A DNA stretch of 64,000 nt from Globodera rostochiensis (Eukaryota > Nematoda > Chromadorea > Rhabditida > Heteroderidae), in the NCBI GenBank assembly GCA_018350325.1, contig JAEVLN010000009.1, forward strand, positions 331,388 through 395,387. The letters are read 5' to 3'. The position numbers and the translations under genes are program-made. Of the stretch, positions 1 through 14,800 are shown one piece after another. Position 1 is the stretch's first letter. Every line of letters begins with the position of its first letter. Below the pieces are notes generated by a model. The model saw nothing but the letters and a program-made list of their open reading frames with translations. It made no database searches and was not told the DNA's origin.

Positions 1-141
1 CAAAAACCTAGAACAACAACTTTTTTTTCTCGACAATGTAATTTTTCCTCTTTTCGTTAGAGAAAAAATAAACCAAACCCCAGGGGAATTCCGGAAATTC
101 CCTCCTTCCCGCCTCCCAACAAAAAATGAGTAATTTTTTAT

Positions 142-302
142 TTTAAAAAAAACAATATTCGAACCTATTGGCGACGTTTGTGGCATCTGTTGATGAAAAT
201 CGAGTTGTGCGGCGGCTAAAGCGTAAAAGGGCGACTTTACTTCCACTTGCGGAGGAAGACGACGGTCGAAGACAGCGTCCAAAAATCATTAATTATAAGT
301 AG
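142..302 (+). CDS. 3' end of an unrecognised gene (partial)
   Basis: An open frame ends in TAG at 300-302. It encodes a basic-then-acidic C-terminus (DENRVVRRLKRKRATLLPL, then AEEDDGRRQRPKIINYK). It looks like a last exon of a plus-strand gene that enters from the left. The acceptor is not certain because the upstream sequence is A-rich. I recognise no family. Confidence 0.3.
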
Positions 303-1181
303 GGCTTAATTTTGGACGTTTAAATCCATGTTTTGTTCAGAAAAAATAAGCATTTATTTACAACGGCGAAAGCAGAAGGGCTTTCAAAATACCAGTTTGG
401 CATGACTATGGAACCGATTAGGTCGAACATAATATCAAATGAAAGCACGCGATGAATTAGCCTTATCATTAAGCTAATGCTTTGCGATTGGACAAAGTTA
501 AAAAAGTTATGGCTAAAAAGTAAGAACTCAAAAAATGGCCATTTTTGGAGGTTTACTGCTTTCATTTGGTATAATATTACAGCAAGTTTTGTAGGGCAAG
601 CTACAGAAAGTTATAAAGCATTCGACCTTCCGCGGACCGCAAGCCCGTGTTCCGACAAATTAGACTTTGAAACTTTTGTTATGGTTCGCGAATTTTTTAA
701 AATTCAAATTCTCCCGGCGGGAGTCGGTACAAATATTATGCTTAGGAATTTACCTAATTTAAGATCCTCAAACTTGTTAAATTAAGCTTGGCATCTTACT
801 TTAATCGAACCTAATTAATGTCGGATAATTTTTGATTTTATGGTATACTAAGTAATTGGACAATACAATTAATTATTCAAGCCACATTTAATTCTGTGAT
901 GCTATCTAAAAGCAAATATTTCAAAAAGCGATTTTTTTCACAAATCATTCAAATGTTTTTCCGTTGTCCTTACAAACGATTTGGAAATATCCTAGGGACT
1001 TTTTGTCCGCAAATCTAACAAAATGCGTCAAAAATTCTAAATTTTCTGCCTATCGGCTCCACCAACCAACCCCTTCCCCCAACAGAAGTGAAGCAGAATC
1101 CTCAAAAAACTTTGTTAAAATCTTCATTCCGACGCAAAAAACACGAAAAACAATTGATTCGTTTAGATCTTTGGAGCGTTT
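303..1181. other. Intergenic, no gene seen
   Basis: AT-rich sequence with short random frames on both strands. I see no homology-supported exon, tRNA or clear repeat. Confidence 0.5.
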
Positions 1182-2217
1182 TTAATGTTTCGTCGCCTCC
1201 GGTGATTCCCATTCCTCTTGACAAATGTCACAATTTTCAAAGGATCGTTCCAAAATCCAAAAACGGCCAAATGCGCCTATGTCTTGCGTGTTCAACCACA
1301 ACTCAGTCCATGGCCAATCACGTGTCGTCGTGTCATTAGCAGCGTAGAAATTGTTCTTAAAATGGAAGTTGGCATGAAAATCGGAAAGGGACTGCAAAAA
1401 TTGCAAACCCTTTTGTCGAACTTGCGTTCGACGAGCAAAGTGAAGAACAAAAAGTCGACAAGTTCAAGACGGTTCCCGTTCAACAAATTGGTGTACTGCT
1501 CGAGACGTTTATCTACAAATTGTTCCATGCCTTGAAGGAGGTTTAGGAGTGTATTCAGGGCCGGGCCGTAGCCTATAAAGATTTCGCGAGGGTGGGGGGA
1601 GGAAAGCCAAAAAAGCCGATTTTAGAAGAGTATAAATTTTTTCTACAAATCCTCAAGACCAAGACCGTATCTAGGCTTTTGGGTTTCGGGTAACCTTCAA
1701 ATAATTCTCAACGGCTCACTAAAACAGAATCCTGTCCCTCCCGATAGCCCACTTAGAACGACCTGCCCGTGTGTTGTGTATAGATGCCGGGATGAGCAGC
1801 ATTTGTTGGCGAAATTGGGCCAGACGAGCGCGCAGCGCAGCCTCGTCCGGATTGCTTTTGCACGTGAAGATGAGGGAGGCCAGGGCGGAACCGTAGGCAA
1901 TGGCCTGGAGGGGGAAGTTTTACCGCAAATGTTAAATCATGCCACCACCAACGCACTCGCAGCGGTCGCTGTCGCATGCCAACAGCGATGTCCTTGCATG
2001 ACGTCGCGTAATCCGTCACAAGTCGCTGAACGTACTGGCCAACGCGACCTGTGCCCAGCCATGCCAACATCCGTTGGTGTCTGCCGTTCAACAGCGATGC
2101 CGACGTTGTAGTTGGATTGGTCGCCTCCGTTGTTCCCATCGGTTCCATCCAACGAATGTCCGCCAGCGTTGTGACCAATTGAGGGGGCTGCTGTTGATGC
2201 GGTGGTGAAGAAGACAT
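1182..2217 (-). CDS. timm29: Mitochondrial import subunit Tim29 homologue
   Basis: Four exons: 2217-1957, 1904-1763, 1530-1460, 1391-1182; phases agree and give 227 residues (human TIMM29 is about 260). Tim29 is a metazoan subunit of the TIM22 inner-membrane carrier translocase. Family landmarks are VTDYATSCKDIAVGMRQRP near the start of the conserved region, the hydrophobic segment AIAYGSALASLIF, and the signature DIGAFGRFWILERSFENCD near the C-terminus. The N-terminus is Gln/Pro/Thr-rich and poorly conserved. Without the 52-nt first intron and 68-nt third intron the gene appears frameshifted, but the splice model removes both breaks. The C-terminus is shorter than in human, so a further 3' exon is possible. 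Confidence 0.75.
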
Positions 2218-2600
2218 TGGCACAAAAATCAACTGAAAATGGAATGGCTATTTGAACAAAACAGAAGCGTCAAATAGCAAAAATATATGCGTGAATAGAA
2301 AAACAATTAATTAAAAAAGTTCAAAATGTTTAAAAAAAAATCAAAGATAATAAAATATAAAACAAAAGAAATAACAAATTGGTCGACAAAACATCCGATT
2401 ACACCTAATAACCAAAGTGAACAAGAAATTCCCGAAAGAGACGGAAACTAAGGATTGATAGCAAATTTGGGAGGATGGTTTGCCATTGGGTGGTCGGACC
2501 CCCGAAAAAGACTGCTAATGGATTGCTTGAATGCATTGGGAATATGAATGAAATGATCCGCCCTCCGTCTGATCGATGGTGGTGGTGATCGGTCTCTCAT
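2218..2600. other. Intergenic spacer between timm29 and rpac-19
   Basis: About 380 bp, AT-rich. Both flanking genes are on the minus strand. The gap is longer than usual within nematode operons. No other feature seen. Confidence 0.5.
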
Positions 2601-3207
2601 TTATGCGTCGTCATCGTTGTCTTGTGCCGTACCACCAAAATGCTTTCTGTGTGCCGATTTGAATTTGCGCTCAATGGTGCCAAAGATTTGCGCCAAGTCC
2701 TCCAACCCACGCAGCAGCACATCGCCCGCAACGACGCCATCGACTGTTTGAATGCGAACGAGGATTTTGTCCTCCAACGGATGGGGCACATTGTAACCGC
2801 AGAACTCCACGCCGGGCCTGCAACAAAATGGGAGATCAGACCAGAGAAAAGGTAAAAAGTGTAGCAAAGTGTACATGTTCAAAAGTGAACAAGAACATTT
2901 AGGGAGTATTTCCGGCAGAATTTTGAAAAACCCTAACCCCGGCGCTCACATTTGACAAATGATGTGTTTGAGCGCATTGCCCACGGTGTGGTCCTCCTCG
3001 TAGAGAATCACAGTTATCCTAAAGATTTCCATATTAAAATTCAAATTTTCGTTCGGAACCCCCGGGATTTATGGAAGCGCCATAAACTCACATCGTTTTG
3101 TCTGCCTTGTACTCCTCGGCGTTCAGCAGCTCTACCTTTTGAGGCGCCACTGTTGGAGGCAAACGTATTCGGCCAGCAGTACATCGGCCTGAAATCTCCT
3201 CTTCCAT
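2601..3207 (-). CDS. rpac-19: RNA polymerase I/III subunit RPAC2 (AC19)
   Basis: Three exons: 3207-3092, 3018-2950, 2817-2601 (402 nt, 133 residues). RPAC2 (POLR1D, yeast AC19) forms the alpha-like heterodimer with RPAC1 in Pol I and Pol III. The conserved core is plain: ITVILYEEDHTVGNALKHII, then VEFCGYNVPHPLEDKILVRI, a close match to the family's EEDHTLGN and FCGYTTTHPSE motifs. The start is the ATG before EEEISGRC, the first in frame. The tail after the fold is acidic (AQDNDDDA). Confidence 0.93.
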
Positions 3208-3858
3208 GAGACAGTGTGTAAAACGCTATAATTGGTATACTGAAATTATGACTCAAAACGAAGAATATGCATCTTCCTAAGGTTGCCAATGCCCATGGTT
3301 TCTGTGTCGGTTCCCGTCCGATGGGTTGGACCGGACTCTACTTTCAGTGTTCGATCAGAGAAAGACCCAACCTTTTTTTTGCAAAGCTAACTCGTCCCAA
3401 TCAAATTGATTGGCCTTTTGATCATTTCCGACTATCATAAGTTTTTAAGAAAATGAGCAAATAATTAATTGGACGAAAGAAAAGGCCATCACCAGACCAA
3501 TGGAAAGTCATAAGAATTAAAAATAGAGAAAGAAAACGTGTGTCTTATTCAATAAATAATAAAAGCGAAATAAGGTAAGTGAGTTGTGATTTGGTTAGCG
3601 TACCATAAATAGGAGGAAAAAGCAATTCGTCGACCAAAACAAAGAGAATGGAGCAAAACAAAAAAGATTGATTCGGTGTCTCGATGGATTGAAAAGTTAT
3701 AACAAATGGTCAAAAATATTTCAGAATTGGACCTGTCAAAGGAAAGTGTTGTGGTGAGAGCATTAATTGTCTTAGAGATCAGCAACAACAAAAAAATCGG
3801 AGGGGCCAAAACGACCGATCTCAATTCAATTTATCCGCTCACTGTTCACCACCATTCA
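3208..3858. other. Intergenic between rpac-19 and pcna
   Basis: 650 bp AT-rich. It must hold the rpac-19 promoter and the pcna 3' UTR. No further gene seen. Confidence 0.5.
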
Positions 3859-5547
<1,689 letters not shown>

Positions 5548-6387
5548 TATTTTCCCGGATTTCTAAATTGAGGAGGTTTTACCAAAAAAGGAAAAAGTAA
5601 ATGCCCTAAACATTCCGATAATTCTGGAATTTTTGAAGAATTTTTGTTTAATTTTGAATAATCTTTAGACAGATGGCCAAACTAGTTTCGGCATTTCGCG
5701 AAAATTCAAAACATAATCAAGCACTCATGTTCCGCTACTGTATTTTTATAATACAATACAATTAGAGCAATTAATTAATCATTTATGGCTTGCTCAAACC
5801 CAACAGCACTAAAATTAGACATCTACCACTCCTAAGCTCCAGAATCGGCAAGACGATCTCGCGCACTGATTTGTGAGGTGTCTCAGTATTTTCGACCATT
5901 TCTCAGCTGTGATTAATTAAAGCTATCATTCGATGTGGAAAAACTTTTTGTAGAGCATAAAATTAGCTGAAAAGTAATTTAGAACTTTTTGATTTAAAAA
6001 ATAGTTATGAATTTTTTTCGTGAAAATTACAGTTACATATTATTTTTTGTCTAACTACGCCCACCCCCTGATTCGAGTTCTCAGGTCCCCCCAACAGAAA
6101 GGGAAGGCGTGGGGGGGGGGTGGACGAAGCGACGCTGTGTTGGGGAAGGGGTCATTCCCACAATTTGCCCTTTGACGTGGATGGACGCTGTGTTTGGGTG
6201 CGGGGTTATTCCATTCAAAAAAGCAAAATAATTCTTAACTTGGAAAAAGCTTAATGTTTGTTGCACTTCCTGATTTACCCTCACTATCAGCAGCAAGTGA
6301 TAAAAAAATCTTTTCTGATCAAATATTATGTTCACAGTTTAATTTTATAGATAAAGAGTGAATTTTTCGAATCAACTTTTTTGCATA
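5548..6387. other. Intergenic between divergently transcribed pcna and the homeobox gene
   Basis: 840 bp carrying both promoters, AT-rich apart from a G-rich stretch at 6100-6130. I cannot point to a specific promoter motif. Confidence 0.5.
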
Positions 6388-7158
6388 ATGGCTGATGCAA
6401 TTGGCGGAAGCGTTGGAGGCGAACGGAAGGACGGGAACAAGAAGACCACGTTCAGTGAAAGACAGTTGGTGGAGTTGGAGAAGGTCGGGCGGGCACGGGG
6501 AATTTCAGTCAGGAGATGACCTTATTGTGCTGTTGTTCAGGTGTTCGTGAGTACTAATTTCCCGGACTGCTTCCAAAGGTGTGCCATTTGATTTGAAATT
6601 TTGATTTTTGCTCCTCGACCCTTCGGGGCATCAAGTCGGGGTCGGGGGTGATCATTCTTCGGCGTCGGGAGTGAAGAGAATTTTTGAAAACTGACGGGAT
6701 TCCAAAGAAGAGAATTCCCGCCAGTCCCGCTCGGAACCCCGGGTCTTGCCCATCTACTTGTAATAATATTTTAGAGCAAAAATGTGTGCAAATGTTTAGC
6801 ATAGATTTAAAATTCCCAAAAATACTTTCGGCAATAAATTTTAAAAGTTATGGGCACAGACAGATTGGCAATTTTACCTTTCCGACCAAATTTATTTTGG
6901 ATATTCGTTGTTATTTCTGCATTTTGTTGGAAATTGTCGGAAAGTGCCGAAATGCAAAAAAATCATTTAAGAGAGGAGCTCGGCGACAAATGTCAACTGA
7001 GTGAGGCCCGTGTCCAAATCTGGTTTCAGGTGCTTTATTTGTGTCCCACACCAATCCTTTACATCAAACAAATTCCGTCGGCACAGAATCGCCGTGCCAA
7101 GCAACGCAAACAAAACAAGGCACTCTCTTCGGCCGTCGGTTTCTCTGCGCCGCAATGA
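6388..7158 (+). CDS. Very small paired-like homeodomain protein
   Basis: Four exons: 6388-6483, 6541-6578, 6972-7029, 7087-7158 (87 residues). Almost the whole protein is one homeodomain: helix 1 around KKTTFSERQLVELEKVF, loop STNFPDCFQREEL (compare YPDVFTREEL of paired-like domains) and recognition helix EARVQIWFQNRRAKQRKQ with the invariant W48, F49, N51 and R53; residue 50 is Gln. There is no paired box, octapeptide or OAR motif; the tail is only NKALSSAVGFSAPQ. Presumed nuclear DNA-binding protein. Intron 2 (6579-6971) is long for this window. The start is the first ATG in frame. Confidence 0.85.
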
Positions 7159-8847
7159 AATAATGTTTTAAATAAACGAAAATTGATCATTTATTTAATT
7201 ATCAAACAGATAAATGAGTTGATTTGTTGGTTATCTTGGTTTTGGAAATATTTCGGAATTGGTAACAGTTGGAAATTGACCCTTGTTCTTTCTAAATGAA
7301 AACGTACTTATTTCGAAAGTACATTTTGTTCCATTTTGTTGATGTCCAATGTTTGGCCTAATCTCATCAATCCGAAGGTCCGGGCCGTATCAAATCATTT
7401 TAAGTTGTGTCACTGCCAAACTTGATAATGAAAGCATTGCAAATGGCGGCGGCTTTTCGTTTTTTGCCGCCCTCACCGTTTATTGTTTAAAGATCGGCTA
7501 CGTTGGAAAGAAAGTTTTGAATTGAAAGCAAACCAAGAAATCATTAGGCTAAATATGGCTGTTTATAATTTTTCAAAAACTGAAATATTGACCATTAAAA
7601 TTATTATTTAAATTGATTTTTGTTCAAAATTTTGGCTCGATCGGGTGAAATATAAAAAGAAACCCCGGATTTAGGCTTAAAAATCCCGGGTTTTTAATTT
7701 TTGAAATTAATCCAGTTTTTATAATAATGCTCATTTTGTCAAACCAATGTGAGAATGATGAATTTTTTTGAAAAAACTATTTTTTGCAGCACTAACATCG
7801 TTTCAAATCATCAATAAAAGAAAGTGAGCGATCAACACTAATGCTTTTAAATTAATCAATTTTTTATTATGAAATAATCAAATTAGCTTTTTTTTTAAGG
7901 CTTTCGATACAGTTTAAAATTCCAAATAAAAGTTTCATGTCGTCAGACAATTTCGATGGAATTTTTACTTATATTATGTCAGAAATTTTAGGATTTTGAT
8001 AGGATAACAGTTTTTCTTCAAAGTCGATAAAAGAAAAATTGGTCAAATAATTTTAAATGGCTAGACCACCTCCATCACCCTCTCATCGTCAAATGCACTT
8101 TGTTCGATCAGCTTCTGCCTGCAGGGCATATCCAAAGTCCGGATCAGTTTTTCTGCCGAATCAGATCATTTTGAGTGGTGTCACTGCCAAAACTTGCGGC
8201 GGCATTTCGTTTTTTGCCGCCCCGTCACCGTAATGATAAAAACAATAACAAAACGATTCATCTGTCCCAAATGATAAGGCAATCGCTGCAATTCAAACGA
8301 CAAAATGACAAATAATCCAAAAATAATAAAAATATTGAACATAAAATGTTCACTTTTGTTGCCCCCCCCCCTCGACGACATCAAAAGAAAGACGGCCGGC
8401 CGATAATAAAATGGCAAAGAAATTTGTGTTATAAGTGTTGGATTGGTTTTAATGTCAAAAAATTATTACTTTTTTAGCACATTTTGAAGTTTCGGTCGTG
8501 TCAAATCCTTAAATCTGATCAGTCGCAAATTTTACGGGCAAAAGCATTCCAGAATATTTGATCTCTTCAATCAGATCACCAAAACAAACTTCTGAAAAGA
8601 TAAAATGTCAAATTTTTTTAACAAAAAACAAAACAAATTTCTCATTTTTTTAACTGGGAATTTAATAATAATTAATTGATAAAACATATAATAAAAAGAA
8701 AGAAAATATATTTTTAATTTCAAAAGGCTTTTTACTTAAGTCTATTTGAATGCCCACTTACCTACTTAATTGTCAAGATCTTCCTTCCGTATTCCGATAG
8801 ATCCGATCTCACGGCCCGATAATATTTAAGGGAATTTTCGTATTCAA
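7159..8847. other. Intergenic with a degenerate direct duplication
   Basis: No coding exon recognised. A block around 7384-7495 (TCAAATCATTTTAAGTTG, then TGTCACTGCCAAACTTG, then TTTCGTTTTTTGCCGCC) recurs around 8160-8232 with small changes, both in the same orientation. It looks like an old dispersed repeat. Confidence 0.45.
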
Positions 8848-11800
8848 ATGAAATTTCCTAAATTGAAAATGAAGGACCGATACAAAATATCGCAACAAAT
8901 GGAAACGCAAAACAAAAAATTGTTGGCATTTGGCATTGGCATTTTGCTGTTGTTGATTTTCATTGCAATTGCTGCGCTCGTTTGGCTTTTTGTGCCGTGG
9001 GGGGACAATTCCCCGGAGGGAATCGGAAACGGATTTTGCACATGGAATGTTCGTTTTTTAACAATTCAAACGCATTTTTATATTAAAATTGTTTTTTTTT
9101 TAAATTTAGAATTGTCCAAAATGGTCGACTGATAACAAATCCATCAATGTCCATTTAATTTGCCATACGTAAATTATTTTTTGAATTCATTCATTTAAAC
9201 TCATTAAAACAATTTTTCAAAAATTATTATGGTGGAGCGGATTTTAGCTTTTTGCTTTTTTTGAGCTAAGCGTTGATAAGCGAAGCGCAAAAATAGCATT
9301 CTATTCGAAATTTTTTTTTTGAATTATAACGACATTTAGGACCTATAAAAACCTAAACGGAGTTTTTCTTAAATCAAAAAAAGGACCTTTTTAAACCGAT
9401 TTCAGTTTTTTAAACCTTATTTTGACATTTTTGGAAAAATTCTTAAGAAATTCATAAGCTAAACCCAAGTTTTTTAACACCTAAAAATCCGCCCTCTATT
9501 TATAAATAAAATGATTAAATTTGCCAATTTTCTTCTAAATTTAAAAATATTCTTAAGGCACAATGATTTGGGTTGGCTAAAAACAGTTGACGAATATTAC
9601 ACAGGCGGTAAATTAATTTACTTTTTTTGTTTAAAAATATAATTTTGCCTATTTATTTTTTGTAGCGAATGGGCAAAAAGCCAATGTCGGAGTACAGTAT
9701 ATTTTGAATACGGTAGTGGACGAACTTCAAAAGGACCCGCAACGGCGCTTTTCCTATGCCGAGACGGGCTTTTTGACGCGATGGTTGGAGCAAATGGCAC
9801 CAGAACAGTTGGAACAGCTCCGAAAATTGGTTGTGGACAAAGGCAACTTTTTTTAGCCAATGTTTGGCACCTATTCGGTTAAAAAGTTAACGTGGCTCGA
9901 TTTTGAATTTGAAATAGTGCCAAAGGCATTTATAAACGACGTTTAGAAACAATTAGAAAAGCAACCGAATACGTGCCAATTTAAATGTGAATACAATTAA
10001 TTCTTATTCCATGCAGGCCAGCTTGAATTTGTTGGAGGTAATGACTTTAATTAATAATATCGCTAAATATTTAATTTAATTTAATTTAATTGTTAGGCGG
10101 TTGGACGCAACCGGATGAGGCCGCAACGCATTACTACGAACTGGTCGATCAGTACACGCTTGGGCTCCGCAAATTGTCGGATAAATACGGCAAGAATATT
10201 TCGATTTGAGAATTTTTGTCTATTTAAAGAATTAAATTGAGTAATAATTAATTATTCTGAAGGTAATTGCGGACATCCAAAAGTGGCATGGCAAATTGAC
10301 CCATTTGGACACAGTCGCGAGCACGCCAATTTGGTTTCGATGGTATTTATTATTAATTTATTTGCATTAAAAGCATTTATTATTATTTTTATTAATTTAT
10401 TTGCATTAAAAGCATTTATTATTATTTTTATTAATTTATTTGCATTAAAAGCTTTTATTATTATTTTTATTAATTTATTTGCATTAAAAGCATTTATTAT
10501 TATTATTATTAATTTATTTGCATTAAAAGCATTTATTATTTAAAGATGGGCTACGAGGCGTTGTTCTTCGCTCGAATGCATTATTTGGAAAGAAAGTTTC
10601 GAATTGAAAACAAAAGTTTAGAAATGCTGTGGAACACAGACGACTCGGGTAATAAAATTAATTGGGACCCAATGGAATCTTGAAGTAGGGGTTGGTTCCA
10701 GACCCCTCGGGGGCGGAAAAGTCGGGGAGGCCGGGGTTGGCCCAATGTCGGGAGTTCGGGGATGTCCAAACTTTCGGGGTCGGGGACCAACCCTATCTTG
10801 AAGGATCGTCAGCTGACGCTGTCCGTCTTTGATTTGATCCGATCCAGAACACAGACAGAGCTTTTTTGAATGATCAAAACGGACTGATCAGACCAAAAAC
10901 CTATCAAAAAATGATTTAGGAAACAATACGATATTTACTGATGCTTTTATGACCGGGAAATACACGGCGCCAAAAGGTTTCTGTTTTGACGCATTGTGTA
11001 CGGACGACCCGATAATTGACTACCCAAAATTGGAGGGTTTTAATGTTGATCAGAAAGTGAACGCATTTTTGGAGGCCGCGATGGAACAGGTAAAAAAATA
11101 TTATTTAAAAAAATAAAATTGAATTTCGCCTTCAGGCAAAGACCAAACGGCACAACCACGTGCTGTTCACGATGGGAGGAGACTTTAATTACGGAAGTGC
11201 CAACAAATGGTTCACAAATTTGGACAAATTGATAAAGGCGGCCAATGAACGGGTAAAAAAGAAGCTTTAACAATTTAAAAAATAATTTAAAACATTGGCA
11301 GTCAAATGAGACGGGCATTTATTTGTTTTACTCAACGCCGTCGTGTTATGTGAAAGCCGTCCGCGAAGGCGCCCAAATCAACGAATTTCCTCGTAAAAAC
11401 GGCGACTTTTTCCCTTTCGCGAGCTCAACAAATTCTTATTTGACCGGCTATTTCACCAGCAAAGCCGCCTTCAAAGGCACCGTACGCAAATCGTCGGCAT
11501 TCCTTCAGGCAAAAATATAAACCAATTGAAAATAATAATTAAAATGAATTGTATATTATTTTTATACTTTTAAAAAAAGAAATTAATTTGGAATTTTCTC
11601 AATAATTTTAGCTGGTCCGAAGTTTTGAAGCGATTGCCTCAACAAGTTCGAATTCTGAGTTAAATTCGACGGCAAAAATCGAAACGTTTGAACGCGCGCA
11701 AGCATTGACAACCCATCACAATGCCATAACGTAAAAATAAAGAAGCGGCGATCCAAATTTTAATTAAAAATATATTGCAAAAATTAAATAAAAAACTCAA

Positions 11801-14800
11801 ATTGAATTGTAATGTAATATTTTAGTTTCGGCATTTAATTCTGCAATAATTTTAAACTTCTTTTTTTTGTCTAAAATTGGCTAAATGATATAAATTTTTG
11901 GCCCGAAACAATTCTTTGTCATTAAACAATTTCGAATTAATTTAAATTTAAAACAAAATTTATAGGGGGACAGCAAAAGAAGCGGTTATCGAAAATTACG
12001 AACAGCGCCTTTGGAAGGGATGGGACGTTGGGGAGGTTGGCAAAATTAATTTTCAAAATTATAAAATTAAATTAGGAAATTTTAAATGAATCGTTCAATT
12101 CGCTGGCCACAAAAAATGCCTCTGAAGAGATTAAACTGAAAATTTGCCGACGGATCAACGACAGTTATTGTCCGGAGAGCATGTAAATAAATGCAACTTT
12201 TGTAATTAATAAATATAAAAAATTTAATTCTTTTAGGAATAATAAAAAGTTTGTGGCCATTGTGTTCAACGGGAACAGCAAACATTATATGGGGCCAATT
12301 CGGGTGCCAATAAACGCGCCATTTGCGAGGGTTTTGGACAGAAACAATCAGCACATCATAGCCCAGGCAAAACATTTACAATTTAAACAAAATGTTCACC
12401 GAAGGGTTATGAGACTTGCTCTGATCATGATCAGTTAGTTTACTCATTTTCGGGAACAGAATTTGATCGTCGCTTAATGCTTGATCACATTATTCGATTG
12501 GGCATTAAAGAATTGTTTTTGGGATGGCATTGATAGGGAAAAGCCTAAAAGTGCTAACATTACAATATAAAAAGCGTTTACAGGTCATTCCGACATCCAT
12601 TCAGCCCGACCAAATTCCGGCGAAACAATTTGGGCCCTCAAAATGGGAATTAATATTTTATGCCGCCATCAGAGGGCTTGGCTACGAAGCATTTTATGTG
12701 GACACGACATTAAGAGAAAAAAGGCATTTATATAAATAATAAATAAAATTTACAAATTTCAACAATAATTCTGTTAAAAACATAAAGACGCCCAAAACGA
12801 GCGGAATCAAATGAGAACGGAACACAAAAAACGTCGCTTAATACGGCGTCCAACCAAATTTCGAATCAGGTTTTTGAATAAATCGAATAAATATTTTGAA
12901 ATCAAATTCTTTTTTCAGTACATTAGCCTCACATTCGGCGACAACGGACTGTTGGAAACGTTCGAAGATTTAATTGGCGAAATCAAATTGAATTTTTCGC
13001 AAAAATTTGCCTTTTACACGGGAGTGAATGGTCGGGAGGCCGTCGACGATCAGCAAACATCCGGTGCTTACGTCTTCAGGTCTTTAATTTCATTCACTTT
13101 GATCGATCGATCGATCGATCGATCATTTGGCAATTAATGCAAAATTTGAAATTTATGTTTAGGCCTAATGAAAAAGAGGCAAACGAATGGACGGCCGCCG
13201 GGGTGCAATTTGTTAAGGTTTTTTTTGCATTAATTTTCATTTTTTGTTTCAAAAGTTTCCGATGAGTTACTTAAGGCTTTGTCTACAAAAAAAATATAAT
13301 AATAATTTTTCCTAATTGTAAATTAAATGTAAATTTATTTGTTATTTATTTCAACAGAATGACCTCGTGCACGAGGCTCGTCAAACTGTGCAGCCGTGGC
13401 TTTCCCAAATTGTGCGTCTTTACATGGACAAGCCGTTCGTGGAGTTTGAGTATTTGATTGGCCCGCTTCCGAAGGACAAAAAGTCGGTTAAAAATGAATA
13501 AAACAATTTAATTGTTTATTTAAAGTAATTTGACAACAATGGAAATTGTGACCAAATACCAAATGCCATCAATTAAATCGGGCGGCATTTTTTGGACGGA
13601 TGCCAACGGGCGACAAATGATGGAGCGAAGGTAACAAACAACACAAAAGTTTAATGACATTAATTAGTAATTTAAATCAGACGAAACTTTAACGAATTGT
13701 TTTCATTTGAATCGGATTCGGAGCCGATCAGTGCCAATTATTATCCGGTGGACAGCCGAATGGTGATCAGAGATGATCAGAGGCAAATGACCGTTCTTAC
13801 CGATCGCGCCCAAGGCGGGACGAGCTTAAGCGATGGAGAAGTAGAGCTAATGGTAACAGAGTTTAAGAATTTTTATTTTAATTAATCCATTTTAATGATG
13901 AATAAGCTTTTAGCTCCATCGGCGATCATTTTGGGACGACCAGTGGGGCGTCGACGAAGCATTGGACGAGCCGGTACGGTAATTTTGGTTGATTTTAATT
14001 GAGTAATTTAAACTATTGATTGATTTTAATTGGAGAATTTAAACTATTGATTGATTTGATTATAATTGAGTAATTTAAATTATTGATTGATTATAATTGG
14101 GGAATTTAAACTATTGATTGATTATAATTGAATAATTTAAATTATTGATTGATTATAATTGGGGAATTTAAACTATTGATTATTTTAATTGGGAAATTAT
14201 TTAAACATTTTAGGGCGAAGATGGGCGTGGTCTGATCGTCCGTGCCAAACATTGGCTGCTCTTCGGCTCTCGGCCCGCAGCGTTTTCTGAACACCGCCAA
14301 TTGGCATTCGAAATGTTGCATCAACCAATTTTGGCATTTGCCTCGACAAGCGACAATTGGGCTAACTTTGTCCACAATTTCGAGACGGGCGTAAAACATT
14401 TAAATATTTTATTAATTCTATTTATTTACCAATAATTTATTCAATTCGAAATAAGTTTTTATTGAATTACTTAATACATAAAAGTAAACAATTCAATTTT
14501 TGGACTACGTTTTGTCCCGCTTCAGTTTTCTGTTTTTGACGACAAACTTCCGAAAAATGTGAATTTGATGACACTGAAACATTTGGGAGACAAGCAACTT
14601 TTGATCAGATTGGAACACTTTTATCAGAGCGGAGAGGACGAAGAACTTTCCAAGCCGGCCAAAGTTAACCTAAAAGTTTGTATAATTTTATTTTTCTATT
14701 TTTATTTATTTAATTTTAATTTTTAAGACTCTCTTCAAAGGGTTAAATTTGAAGGCCCTAAAAGAGTTGGGGTTGGCCGCAAATTTTGTTCTTTCAAACG

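Noticed and set aside
1420..1910. timm29 as a frameshifted pseudogene
   Set aside because: Both apparent shifts disappear when short introns (1905-1956 and 1392-1459) are recognised; all phases then agree.
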